A stretch of DNA of 64,000 bases, from NCBI GenBank assembly GCA_007753915.1, contig CP036352.1, positions 1-64,000 of the forward strand. The letters are read 5' to 3'. Shown piece by piece: positions 48,475-56,835 of this stretch; position 1 is the stretch's first letter, and every line of letters begins with the position of its first letter. The notes under the pieces were generated by a model. That model ran no database searches. It was not told where the DNA came from and was given only the letters and a program-made list of their open reading frames with translations. The position numbers and the translations under genes are program-made. Origin of the DNA: Phycisphaerae bacterium RAS2 (GTDB lineage: Bacteria; Planctomycetota; Phycisphaerae; UBA1845; UTPLA1).

Positions 48475-51419
48475 TTCGTACCTCCAGCCGGCTTGTCAAA
48501 TGTCGCCTTCACCGCGATTCCGTCGGGAGCAGAGCCCTGCGTTTGCTGTAGCTGAGAGAGCATTCCGGTCCGTCCGGCTGCACCAAAGGTCAGTTTGAAT
48601 TCGACTTCATAGGAGCCGCCCTCGACCAGCGAATTGAAAATCGTTTGTGCGATTCCAAGCGGTTTGGTCGGATGGTTCAGTTTTACGTTGCTCGCGGCGA
48701 AATTCATGTCGCCGCCGTCCTTGAGCATTCCGCTGGCTGAGACCGACACCGACAGTTGCTCGGCGCTGATCGGTTGCACGAGGTTGGGGAGCATGGCCGC
48801 GTCGCCGGGCGTCTTGGCGATGAGGCGCAGTTCCAAGAGCGGCCGTTCGTTAGCGTACTCCAGCACCTTCTCCCAACTTGTAGCTGTAACCCGTCCGGGT
48901 GTGACGGGCGGAGGTGGTGGCGTGGGATCGCCGCCGCCAGTCCCTCCAGTGCCGCCGGTCCCTCCGCCTCCTCCTGGTGGAGTCGGCGCGTCTTCTTTTA
49001 GCCATGCGTTGGCGGCAGTCGAACCGGCCGCCGCAACTCGAACGGAATCGTCGAGCGGAAACGTCGTCAATGAATCGGCCACACGACGACGGCGACCTTC
49101 GGCGCCCTCGACGCGGCCTTTTGCGTCGTACGCGCGGCCATCATCGAACCGAATCACGATCTTGCCGTCAGTAAGCGCACGAAGGACGGTCTGACGTACA
49201 ATGCTTCCGTCTGGAATCAGTCGCAAACCCGGTGCACCCAGAAACCGCTCGTGAATCGCCTTGGCCGTGAACACATCCGGCTGGTCAACGATTGGAACGG
49301 CCCCGGGCAAAACGTCACGGATGAATCGACCAACGTCAAGCGCGTCGTTTGGCTCGTAAATGAGCTTGTTGCCGTCGAGGAACTTCCGCACGCAGGTTTG
49401 TCCCTGCGGCTTTTGCAGGATCTGCTCATCCGGCACCTGATATTTCTCGTCGAGAGCCTTGACGGCTCCACCGGGCAGAACGATGCGGTCAAAGGCGCGC
49501 CGCGTTTGAAGGCCGAATTGCTTAACGAGTTCGGGACTGATCTTCTTGAGCTGCTCGCGAACCATTTTGCCGGAGTCGCCCTTGTTCTCCTTCTCTATCG
49601 CTTCAGCGGCCATAAGGCGCTGAGCGCGACGAATCGCTTCGTTGAGTGCGGTCGGCGTCGCGGTCACAGCGAAGATCGCGTTTTGAAATCCGCGAGGCAT
49701 CGGCGCTGCCGGGTCGCTGTCATCGCCATAGGCCACGACGGCCTTGGCGATCCGTTCGTCTGCGCAAAGTGCAAGCTGCAACGCGGCCGATTCGGGCACC
49801 TGGCGTGCGGACGTCGGCCAAGCGGCAACCTTGAACGTCATGCCTTGGAAGTAGCCTTGAGCCTCCGCGAGCACGCGACTGCGTGCGTCCTCCATCGGAA
49901 TGTCAGCAACGCGTTCCTCGATCTGTTTGAGGACGTTGGGCTCGAATCGGAACTGGCAGCCGCGTCCCGAAATTGTCGGGTAGGTGTGCCAGCAAACTCC
50001 CATCAGGCGGTCCATCGCCTCGGCTGGTTCGGGACCCGCTTCGTCGGGGCGCAAGGTCACGAGGGCGAGGTCGGCCGGCTCCAGGCCGCTGTTGGGGGTC
50101 AACGGAATGCTCTCAAGCATGATGGCCGAAGCGACGCGTCGATGTACGCCGCGTGTGGCGCCGCCATCGAGTTCCCCGCCATGCTTGTCGATGTCAGCAG
50201 ATATTGCGGCCTTGAATTCGTTTCGGTTTAGACGATTGAGGAGATCAGCCTGGATTCGAGAGCTTGCCCAGTCAATCTCGCCGGCGGTGATCAACTCAAC
50301 ATCATCCTTGGCGTCCCATACGTCACGGATGATTCGGGCGAAAAGGCGAAGAACGCCGCGGCTCTTCTGAAAGTCCTGCATGGCGCCGAGCCGGTCCGTT
50401 GCCGTATCGAGCAATCGCGGATGAAACGGATAACAATCGACGATGCGTTTCGCGTACGGCCCGCTCGCGGATTCTGCGGGCAGCGATCCGGCGGCATCCT
50501 TGCAAACTCGCTCGTACAGACTGTGATAGGTTGCGGAAGAAGCTTGTGCGGCACCGTTGTTCACCGACTCGAATAAGCGGCGGACGATGACGCGCGCCGA
50601 TTCGTCGCCTATCGGATCAAAATCGCTGACCTTGCGACCGAAGATGTCGTCGAGCTTTGCTGCGGCGGATTGGAGCGTCGCTCCGAGCTGGTTGCTTTGC
50701 GTCGCGTACGCGGCCTGAGCTCCGGGGTCGGTGATAATGAGCACCGTCTGTGGCCGCTTGCTCACTACCGACATCAAAGAATTCAAGAAGCCCAGGAGAT
50801 TCCCTTGGCCGCGTTCCGAGAGCTTCGCCATGTAAACGACGAGTTCGTCGAGCAAGATCAGGACCGGGCCATTGGGAAACACCGACTCGATCTGTCCCTC
50901 GCTCGGAGATGCCTCAGGGTCGTCGGCTTTGCCCAGGAGCCTCAGCCCTTTCTCCTCGTCGAGTCGGTAGAAGATCTCGCCCCAAAGGCTGTGGACCTTC
51001 GTCTTGCCGTGCGAGGCGAACTCCGGAAATCCGGCCTTGCTGGCATCGACCGCAGCCGCTTTTAGGGCCGATGGTCGGCCGGCCGCAGGCAGGAGGTCGG
51101 TGCCGAGAGCCGGGTCATCGATTCCGTTAGCGAGGTGCCACAACGCCATCAGCGTGTGGGTTTTGCCGCCGCCGAAAGCGGTGCTGAGGCGAATCGTCGT
51201 GCCACCCTCTTTCGCCGCCGATAGTCGGCCGAAGACCGCTTGGACGACTTGGCACAAGTGCTTCGCAGGATGCGTGTTTTGAAAGAAGGCCCGTGGATCG
51301 CGATAGACCTTGGGGGCCTTTTCCGCGATGAGATCGCCGAAATCTGCGGCGAATATCGCGTCGTCTAAATCGCCCTTGAGAACTTCCACGCGAGGTTTAC
51401 AGCCGCTAAGAACGCCCAT
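48471..51419 (-). CDS. DUF499 anti-phage-associated AAA ATPase
   Basis: 982 residues. Walker A is STAFGGGKTHTLMALWHLA (about 80-98) and Walker B VLILLDELVVYMAK (about 195-208). DUF499 proteins include the BREX-type PglY/BrxC ATPases. Near residue 820 a run of Pro and Gly (PTPPGGGGGTGGTGGTGGG) links the ATPase to a C-terminal beta domain. It is the first gene of the minus-strand defence block. ATG 51419 is preferred to a TTG two codons upstream. Confidence 0.87.
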   Translation of the reverse strand: MGVLSGCKPRVEVLKGDLDDAIFAADFGDLIAEKAPKVYRDPRAFFQNTHPAKHLCQVVQAVFGRLSAAKEGGTTIRLSTAFGGGKTHTLMALWHLANGIDDPALGTDLLPAAGRPSALKAAAVDASKAGFPEFASHGKTKVHSLWGEIFYRLDEEKGLRLLGKADDPEASPSEGQIESVFPNGPVLILLDELVVYMAKLSERGQGNLLGFLNSLMSVVSKRPQTVLIITDPGAQAAYATQSNQLGATLQSAAAKLDDIFGRKVSDFDPIGDESARVIVRRLFESVNNGAAQASSATYHSLYERVCKDAAGSLPAESASGPYAKRIVDCYPFHPRLLDTATDRLGAMQDFQKSRGVLRLFARIIRDVWDAKDDVELITAGEIDWASSRIQADLLNRLNRNEFKAAISADIDKHGGELDGGATRGVHRRVASAIMLESIPLTPNSGLEPADLALVTLRPDEAGPEPAEAMDRLMGVCWHTYPTISGRGCQFRFEPNVLKQIEERVADIPMEDARSRVLAEAQGYFQGMTFKVAAWPTSARQVPESAALQLALCADERIAKAVVAYGDDSDPAAPMPRGFQNAIFAVTATPTALNEAIRRAQRLMAAEAIEKENKGDSGKMVREQLKKISPELVKQFGLQTRRAFDRIVLPGGAVKALDEKYQVPDEQILQKPQGQTCVRKFLDGNKLIYEPNDALDVGRFIRDVLPGAVPIVDQPDVFTAKAIHERFLGAPGLRLIPDGSIVRQTVLRALTDGKIVIRFDDGRAYDAKGRVEGAEGRRRRVADSLTTFPLDDSVRVAAAGSTAANAWLKEDAPTPPGGGGGTGGTGGTGGGDPTPPPPPVTPGRVTATSWEKVLEYANERPLLELRLIAKTPGDAAMLPNLVQPISAEQLSVSVSASGMLKDGGDMNFAASNVKLNHPTKPLGIAQTIFNSLVEGGSYEVEFKLTFGAAGRTGMLSQLQQTQGSAPDGIAVKATFDKPAGGTK

Positions 51420-51561
51420 CGTCAAGCACCTACAAAAAGCCCGCTACTATCGTGGCGACAAGCGCTAGCAAAAAAAGGGTCTAGCGATCGCAATCGGCCA
51501 TTATAAACGGGATCAGGCTGCAGACCACCATGATACGACAAAGAAGGACATCCAGGCCATC

Positions 51562-52200
51562 TTAATATGAAGGGCGGTCCTCGCCGCGATGCAGAAGCTC
51601 ATGCGCCAGTTCGTGCGCGATTACCGCGAATTCCTCGGCGGCGGGCAGGCCCGGCCGGATGCTGATGCGACCGCCGCGAGACAGGCCAAGGGCGCTGCCT
51701 GCACCGATCTCGTAGTCGAGCGCGATACCGCGCGAAGCGACGACCGTCTTGATGCAGTCAAGGTGCTGGCCGGGATCGCCGTTGATACCGGCCGGCTCGG
51801 GCAGCGGCTGGCCGTCGGTCTGCGACACGTCGAAGACGTACACGCCGCGGAAGCGCAGCACGGTCTCGTCGCGCTCGGCGGATTCGCCGGCGGCAGGCCC
51901 GGCGTCGCGCCCGCCACGGCGGCTCTCCGACTTGCGGAAGACCATCGGCGCGATGATGGCGATGCCCTTCTCGCCCTGGCGGACGTACCGGCCCATCTGC
52001 TTCCAGGTGTTGAAGCCGGCGACGTGCGTCGCGTCGGGCTTCTGCGACAGGATCAGCATGACGTTCCCGAAGCTGTACTTGTGGAACTTCGCCAGCATCG
52101 ACAGATAGCGGGTGAGTTCCTCGCTCCTGCCTGCGGCGAGCGCCTGGCTGAGTTGTTCGAGGGCCTGGTCGGCGACTTTCTTGGCTTGTTCGGCTTTCAT
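51562..52200 (-). pseudogene. ArdC-like antirestriction protein, probably truncated at the 3' end
   Basis: 212 residues. The N-terminal ArdC-type ssDNA-binding domain (LAKFHKYSFGNVMLILSQKP, FNTWKQMGRYVRQGEKGI) is followed by an M78-like protease motif IAHELAHELLH. In the family another 60 or more residues follow, with a second metal-binding Glu; here the frame ends nine residues after the motif (GEDRPSY). The break lies near the edge of the defence island. A strong AAGGAG precedes ATG 52200. ArdC genes protect incoming plasmid or ICE DNA. Confidence 0.72.
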
Positions 52201-52521
52201 GATTCTGCTCCTTTTCTTGGGGACTGCGAGTGGTCCCTTCACCCCGGCTGAGGGACCCGAGCGGTCCAGAAAAGGAGCGAGCGGCGACAAGGCCGGCAGG
52301 CCGCCGGAGAGTCCCGCGAAGCGGAGCAGGACGAACGCCGGACCGAATCCGAAGGATGCGAAACGGGTCCGGCGTGAGGCGTGCAAGACTCGAAGGCGAG
52401 AAGCGAAGCGGTGCCGGCCGGACGCCGCGTTTGAAAGCCGGGCAAGCGGGGTTAGAGATCGCCGCAAGTAGAGCCGAGCGAGATGGCGAACGCCCAATGC
52501 TTCGAAGTCAGTTGAAGGCGG
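52201..52521. other. Gene-free GC-rich stretch upstream of the ArdC-like gene
   Basis: 321 bp. The ribosome site of the ArdC-like gene lies at its left end. The open frames here lack any recognisable protein sense. No terminator or repeat is seen. Confidence 0.35.
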
Positions 52522-53115
52522 TCATTCAGGCTGCATCGGCTTGAAGTCGATTGATGGCGAAGGGGGCCTGTCGGGTATTTGCACGCGAAGGAACGGCTTC
52601 TCGGCCGCCTGGTGGCAGGAATGGCAGACGATGATGGTATCCCGGTAGGCCGCCACAGCGCGGTCCTTCTCCTTACGGGCGATGGCCGACTCAAATGCGG
52701 CGAACTGTGTGTTGTCGAGCGCTTCGGCGATGCCCCGGATGTTCAACTCTTCGCCCGTGCTTAGCATCCGAACCGGCATCGCCTCCACGGCTTGCTCCAT
52801 GCTCTCGCGACACTCGTGCAGATAGAAGTCCGCGAGCGGCCAGTTTTCATGGTCAATCGCAAACCATAGATTGCCAAAGTGGTAAGCGACCCCGCTCATG
52901 AGCGTTCCTTGCCCCGGCGACAGCGCTTCGAGGTGCTTGATCCGGACTTCCAGTTCGGCGTTGCCCTGAGCTTGCGATGTGCCGTTCGTCCGTGTCCATC
53001 GGCCTGTTCGTGATTGCTGCGACGAGTCTGCCCCGTGGCAGCAGCCAAGCCACAAGAATGCCAAGGCCATTGCACCGCACGACAGCCGGAAGCCGTGTTC
53101 CGAATTTGTTGTCAT
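52522..53115 (-). CDS. Secreted cytochrome-c-like protein (CxxCH)
   Basis: 197 residues. The N-terminal hydrophobic segment ends in LWLGCC at about residue 26, a lipoprotein-like export signal. A helical middle part (HFGNLWFAIDHENWPLADFY) and a C-terminal CHSCH motif at 164-168 suggest one covalent heme. It resembles small cytochrome-c-like proteins without a known partner. The start at 53115 is preferred because GGAG lies six bases upstream. It is the last gene of the minus-strand group with DoxX and the AhpD-like protein. Confidence 0.65.
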   Translation of the reverse strand: MTTNSEHGFRLSCGAMALAFLWLGCCHGADSSQQSRTGRWTRTNGTSQAQGNAELEVRIKHLEALSPGQGTLMSGVAYHFGNLWFAIDHENWPLADFYLHECRESMEQAVEAMPVRMLSTGEELNIRGIAEALDNTQFAAFESAIARKEKDRAVAAYRDTIIVCHSCHQAAEKPFLRVQIPDRPPSPSIDFKPMQPE

Positions 53116-53180
53116 CGTCGTCTCCATTTCGATTGGTCCCAGCAACCGCCAGATTCCGTGCGGATGACCACGTTCCGAAA

Positions 53181-53681
53181 CTACCCCTTTGTTTGCGCTG
53201 GGGCGGCGCGAGATCGCTGAATCACTGCGTCAACGGACCACCTGCCGGCGCCGACGATCAACAGAAACACACTGCCGAGCAACATGGCCCAGTCGGTGCG
53301 CGACTCATGCGCCATCGCCCAGAATCCGTACTCAGGCAGTTTGCGGACATGGAAGCCCCACAGGTCGTGCCCGGCGAGGATCGGCAGCTTCGTGGTGACG
53401 ATGGCTGTCGCCATATCGATGATCAGCGGGATGGCCGCTGCGCGCGTCAGCAAACCGGGAATCAGGAAAGCGCCGCACGTCAACTCGAAGAACGCAACAA
53501 AGTATGCGATGTTGGGCTGAGCAAAACCCATCTTGTCGAACCTGCCGGGACCAAGCTCGCCCGGAAACAAGAACTTCTGCAATCCCTCGGAGATAAACAC
53601 AAGGCCGACCATGAGACGAATGAGGATTACGCTTCTCGAAGCGGTCGCATCAAAGACGAGGTTTCTCAACGGTGTTCGCAT
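53181..53681 (-). CDS. DoxX-family membrane protein
   Basis: 166 residues with four membrane helices. The opening helix ILIRLMVGLVFISEGLQKFLFP is the DoxX hallmark, followed by FFELTCGAFLIPGLLTR. DoxX-type proteins work with redox or thiol enzymes in oxidative-stress membranes, though the chemistry is poorly known. The gene follows the AhpD-like gene by 24 bp, so they are probably co-transcribed. Confidence 0.85.
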   Translation of the reverse strand: MRTPLRNLVFDATASRSVILIRLMVGLVFISEGLQKFLFPGELGPGRFDKMGFAQPNIAYFVAFFELTCGAFLIPGLLTRAAAIPLIIDMATAIVTTKLPILAGHDLWGFHVRKLPEYGFWAMAHESRTDWAMLLGSVFLLIVGAGRWSVDAVIQRSRAAPAQTKG

Positions 53682-53705
53682 GGGTTTCTCCGATCGGCCT
53701 AGCCG

Positions 53706-54263
53706 TCACGCGCGCCGCTTGTGCCTCATCTCCGGTTCAGGTTCCACGCCGAGCGCGTCCATGACCCGGTTCGCGTAGTTGAAATAGGAAATCGCGTGGA
53801 CCGCATCGACGATGGTTTCGTCATCGAAGCCGGCATTCCGCAGCGAAGCGATGTCGTCGCTGCGCATCTCCAGGGGATGCAGCGACAGCTTGACGGCGAA
53901 ATCAAGCAGGGTCTTCGTCGGCGCGTCGAGGGCCGCCGTGCGGTAGTCGGTCTGGATCAAAGCAATCCGCCCGTCATCGCGGACCTCGGCACGGAGGTCC
54001 GATTCGTGTGCCTCCATTCAGTAAAGGCAGCCGTTGACCTTGGAGACCACGGTGGCGATAAGCACCCTTTGAAGCCGGGTCAGCCCGCCGGGTCCGTCCA
54101 TGACCTGACGATACATCTGCCGTCCGATGGCCATGCTCTCGGGGCGCAGACTTTGCACTTTGACCAGGTTGATCACCTTGCCGCACCTGGCCCGCGTCTC
54201 GTCATAGATCTTCGCGAGCAACCCGGTGGCCTGCTCTTGCGTAATCGTCGAAACCCAACTCAT
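53706..54263 (-). CDS. AhpD-like peroxidase-related selenoprotein (in-frame UGA at the CxxC motif)
   Basis: 185 codons in one frame with an internal TGA at 54018-54020 (codon 82). Both sides match one protein of the AhpD/carboxymuconolactone decarboxylase-like peroxidase-related family: GLTRLQRVLIATVVSKVNGC before, MEAHESDLRAEV and FDDETIVDAVHAISYFNYAN after. The family active site is C-x-x-C-x-x-x-H; here it reads NGCLY-(TGA)-MEAH, so the TGA takes the place of the second Cys. A stem-loop 16 bases after the TGA fits a bacterial SECIS. AhpD-like selenoproteins with CxxU are known. A plain nonsense mutation is the alternative. AAGGAG precedes the ATG. Automatic callers would split it in two. 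Confidence 0.8.
53980..54001 (-). promoter_or_regulatory. SECIS-like hairpin for selenocysteine insertion
   Basis: On the mRNA: CGGACCTC-CGTGCC-GAGGTCCG, an 8-bp perfect stem with a 6-base loop that has G at its second position. The loop begins 24 bases after the UGA. This fits the usual bacterial rule (loop about 16-37 bases after UGA, G in the first two loop bases). Confidence 0.68.
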
Positions 54264-54356
54264 GGTTCGTGCTCCTTCTGCATTTGAATGTGGCTGATTT
54301 CAATCTCATGGCTTGCGAATCTCCCCTGAGATTTCCGCAACCAGTTGCCTGGCCCC

Positions 54357-54773
54357 TTACCTATGTCGTCGCCTCGTCTTCGAGCGTTGATCGAGATTAT
54401 CATTCCGGCCAATCGCCATAGCACCCTTCGCGCGCTTGGCGCTGCCAAATACGCGGTGTAACTCAGATTCGAATAGCTCTCGAAACAGCTCCTTGACCTT
54501 CTCCTTGGCCTCCACCAGGGTCCGGCGTCCGTTCGGTGTGATCGCATAGACGCGACGCGCGCTCTGGCCGGCGGGTTCCTTCTTCGAACGCAGCAGGCCG
54601 CGTTTTTCGAGCCGGTGAAGCATGGGGTACAGCGTGCCCGCGCTCAGCTGGTATCCGTGCCGGGCCAGTTCCTCGATGATCCACAGCCCGTAGATCGGTT
54701 TCTCGCCCGCGTGGTGCAGGATGTGAAGGGGGATGAGTCCCGCGAAGAGTTCCTGATCGAGTCGCAATCTCAT
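54357..54773 (-). CDS. PadR-family transcriptional regulator
   Basis: 138 residues. The winged-helix domain is typical PadR: LHILHHAGEKPIYGLWIIEE, the recognition part LSAGTLYPMLHRLEKRGLL and the wing RRVYAITPNGRRTL. The C-terminal helix allows dimerisation. It lies upstream of the AhpD-like, DoxX and cytochrome-like genes on the same strand and is divergent from chrA, with a symmetric operator candidate in between. It probably represses itself and chrA in response to an unknown stress signal. Confidence 0.88.
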   Translation of the reverse strand: MRLRLDQELFAGLIPLHILHHAGEKPIYGLWIIEELARHGYQLSAGTLYPMLHRLEKRGLLRSKKEPAGQSARRVYAITPNGRRTLVEAKEKVKELFRELFESELHRVFGSAKRAKGAMAIGRNDNLDQRSKTRRRHR

Positions 54774-54792
54774 TGCCGTCGCTCTCGCTAAA

Positions 54793-54813
54793 CGATATCG
54801 TGTTCCGATATCG
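54793..54813. promoter_or_regulatory. PadR operator candidate
   Basis: CGATATCG (54793-54800), five bases, CGATATCG (54806-54813): two identical palindromes in the 65-bp gap between padR and chrA. Position and symmetry suggest the regulator's own site controlling both directions. Confidence 0.62.
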
Positions 54814-54838
54814 ACAACGGATAATAGGTGACTTGCCG

Positions 54839-56020
54839 ATGAACGTCAACAGCGCGAATACGATGAGACTACGACAAGAGAACCTGCGGGAACTGGCGGC
54901 CGTATTCCTCAAGCTCGGGGCCACCGCCTTCGGCGGGCCGGCAGCTCACATCGCCATGATGGAGGACGAGGTCGTCACCCGCCGTGCTTGGATGACGCGC
55001 GAGGAGTTTCTTGACCTGCTCAGCGCGACGAACCTCATCCCCGGACCGAATTCGACGGAAATGGCGATTCACATCGGCCATCGGCGGGCCGGGTTCCTTG
55101 GGCTGCTTGTGGCCGGCGCGAGTTTCATTCTACCGGCGGTACTCCTCGTTACGCTGATCGCGTGGGCCTACGTGCGTTTCGGCACGTTGCCGCAAGTATC
55201 AGCATTCCTTTACGCCATGAAGCCCGTCATCCTGGTTATCGTGTTGCAAGCCTTGTGGCGGCTGGCGCACAGCGCGTTGAAGGACCGGACATGCGTGGCC
55301 GTCGCGGTGGTTGCAACGACGTGCGGGCTGGCAGGAATCAACGAGCTTCTGATACTTGCCCTTGCGGGCCTGTTCATCCCGCTCGCGCGGAATGTCTTTC
55401 CATCCCGCTTGCCGCCGGCGACGCCGTGCCTGTTGCTCGCTACCTCAACGACCGCACCGGCATCCGCCGCTGTAGCGCTTGGCGCGGCGACACCTTTCGG
55501 TCTCTGGCCTCTATTCCTATTTTTCATCAAGGTGGGATCGGTCTTGTTCGGGAGCGGATATGTCCTGCTCGCTTTTATTCGCGCCGATCTGGTCGAGCAT
55601 TTGGGGTGGCTGTCCGAGTCGCAATTACTGGACGCGATCGCCGTCGGCCAAGTCACGCCGGGACCGGTGTTCACGACCGCGACGTTCATCGGTTACATGC
55701 TGGGCGGGTTGCCGGGCGCGGCCGTTGCGACCGTCGGAATTTTCCTGCCCGCCTTCTTCTTCGTGGCGGTCAGCGGGCCGTTGCTGCCGCGACTACGCCG
55801 CTCAAGGTTCGCCTCGGCGGCGCTGGATGGCGTCAATGTCGGCTCTGTGGCCTTGATTGCGGCGGTGATTTGGCAACTTGGAAACGTAGCCCTCTGCGAT
55901 GCGCAGACTGTCTTGATCGCGGTCGTCTCCGCCTGCCTGCTTTGGCGGTTTGCACTGAATTCTGCCTGGCTGGTCGTCGGCGCAGGCTTTCTAGGCACCG
56001 CGGTCAGCCTGGTGCGCTGA
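54839..56020 (+). CDS. chrA: Chromate transporter ChrA, two-domain form
   Basis: 393 residues, about ten membrane helices. Each half has a CHR motif: FGGPAAHIAMMEDEVVTRRA with NLIPGPNSTEMAIHIG in the first, and FGSGYVLLAFIRADLVEHLG with VGQVTPGPVFTTATFIGY in the second. ChrA proteins pump chromate out of the cell. ATG 54839 has AGGTG eight bases upstream; ATG 54863 is possible. Control by the divergent PadR-type regulator is likely. Confidence 0.92.
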   Translation: MNVNSANTMRLRQENLRELAAVFLKLGATAFGGPAAHIAMMEDEVVTRRAWMTREEFLDLLSATNLIPGPNSTEMAIHIGHRRAGFLGLLVAGASFILPAVLLVTLIAWAYVRFGTLPQVSAFLYAMKPVILVIVLQALWRLAHSALKDRTCVAVAVVATTCGLAGINELLILALAGLFIPLARNVFPSRLPPATPCLLLATSTTAPASAAVALGAATPFGLWPLFLFFIKVGSVLFGSGYVLLAFIRADLVEHLGWLSESQLLDAIAVGQVTPGPVFTTATFIGYMLGGLPGAAVATVGIFLPAFFFVAVSGPLLPRLRRSRFASAALDGVNVGSVALIAAVIWQLGNVALCDAQTVLIAVVSACLLWRFALNSAWLVVGAGFLGTAVSLVR

Positions 56021-56052
56021 CCAAGACGAAACCGGTCAGCCGATCTGCGTAA

Positions 56053-56709
56053 TCATCGCGCCGGGGTCGGCCCCGCAGGCCCGGCACCATGCCGCGAATT
56101 CCACCGGGTCGATGTGGCGGCCGCCGATCGTGGACCCGAGGACGGATTTGGCTCGGCCAAATATTCAACCGAGCTTCGGCGGATCCGGGCCGTGACGGGT
56201 TCTTCAGCGTCGAGGCGGCGGGCAGCAGTGCGTTCGGGGGCGGCGTCGATGGTGTGGGCGGTCTTGAGGGCCTTGATTTGGTCGGCCAGTTCGGCGGTCG
56301 AAAGCTGAGCTTCGGTAGTGGGATCGGGTGATTCGTCGCTGCTTGAATTTGACGGCATGCCGGCGAGGCTTGTCTTGAGCTGGTCGCGCAGTTGCGTCAG
56401 TTCGCCGTGGAAGGCTTCGTGCGTGAACGGCTTGCCGATGCGGGGCTGGTAGTCGCGGAGTTGCGATTCGGCGATGGAAAAGTCCTGCTTCACACCGGCG
56501 ATCTCGTTGCCGTAGGCGTGGCACAGCCGTTCCAGCGCGTTGAATACGGCGCGCGGGCCGTGGCTGCCGCGGAGCAGCCGGTCGTAGCGGGTCGTCGCGC
56601 CCTCAAGATACGCATCAGGCGGGAAGTCCCGGTGCAGCACGAGGCCGAAGCACAGTCCCCGATAGACGCCGAGCGAAACGCGCTGCTCCTGCCGCAGGTC
56701 GCGCGGCAT
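56053..56709 (-). pseudogene. C-terminal fragment of a plasmid/ICE helicase-methylase protein
   Basis: 218 residues beginning MPRDLRQEQRVSLGVYRGL. In my recollection this is the tail of very long helicase/DNA-methylase proteins found beside ArdC-like genes on plasmids and integrative elements. The catalytic domains that should precede it are missing: the sequence upstream of 56709 has no continuing match. It is therefore a remnant, broken near 56.71 kb where the next block begins. The ArdC-like remnant at 51562-52200 is on the same strand. Confidence 0.5.
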
Positions 56710-56835
56710 TTGATAAGTTTGTGCGGCCGGCGCATCTATCGAATCAGTTCGTCCGATTCTTTGTACCGGGGCACACCTGCTCTCGAACAGATAGGCCTAG
56801 CCGCTTCAAGATCGCATGCCACATTTAAGCTACTC

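Noticed and set aside
54018-54020. Reading the TGA in the AhpD-like gene as an ordinary stop giving two genes
   Set aside because: The frame is continuous, the family match runs across it, the codon falls on the active-site Cys, and a SECIS-like hairpin follows. A simple nonsense mutation cannot be excluded without the rest of the genome.
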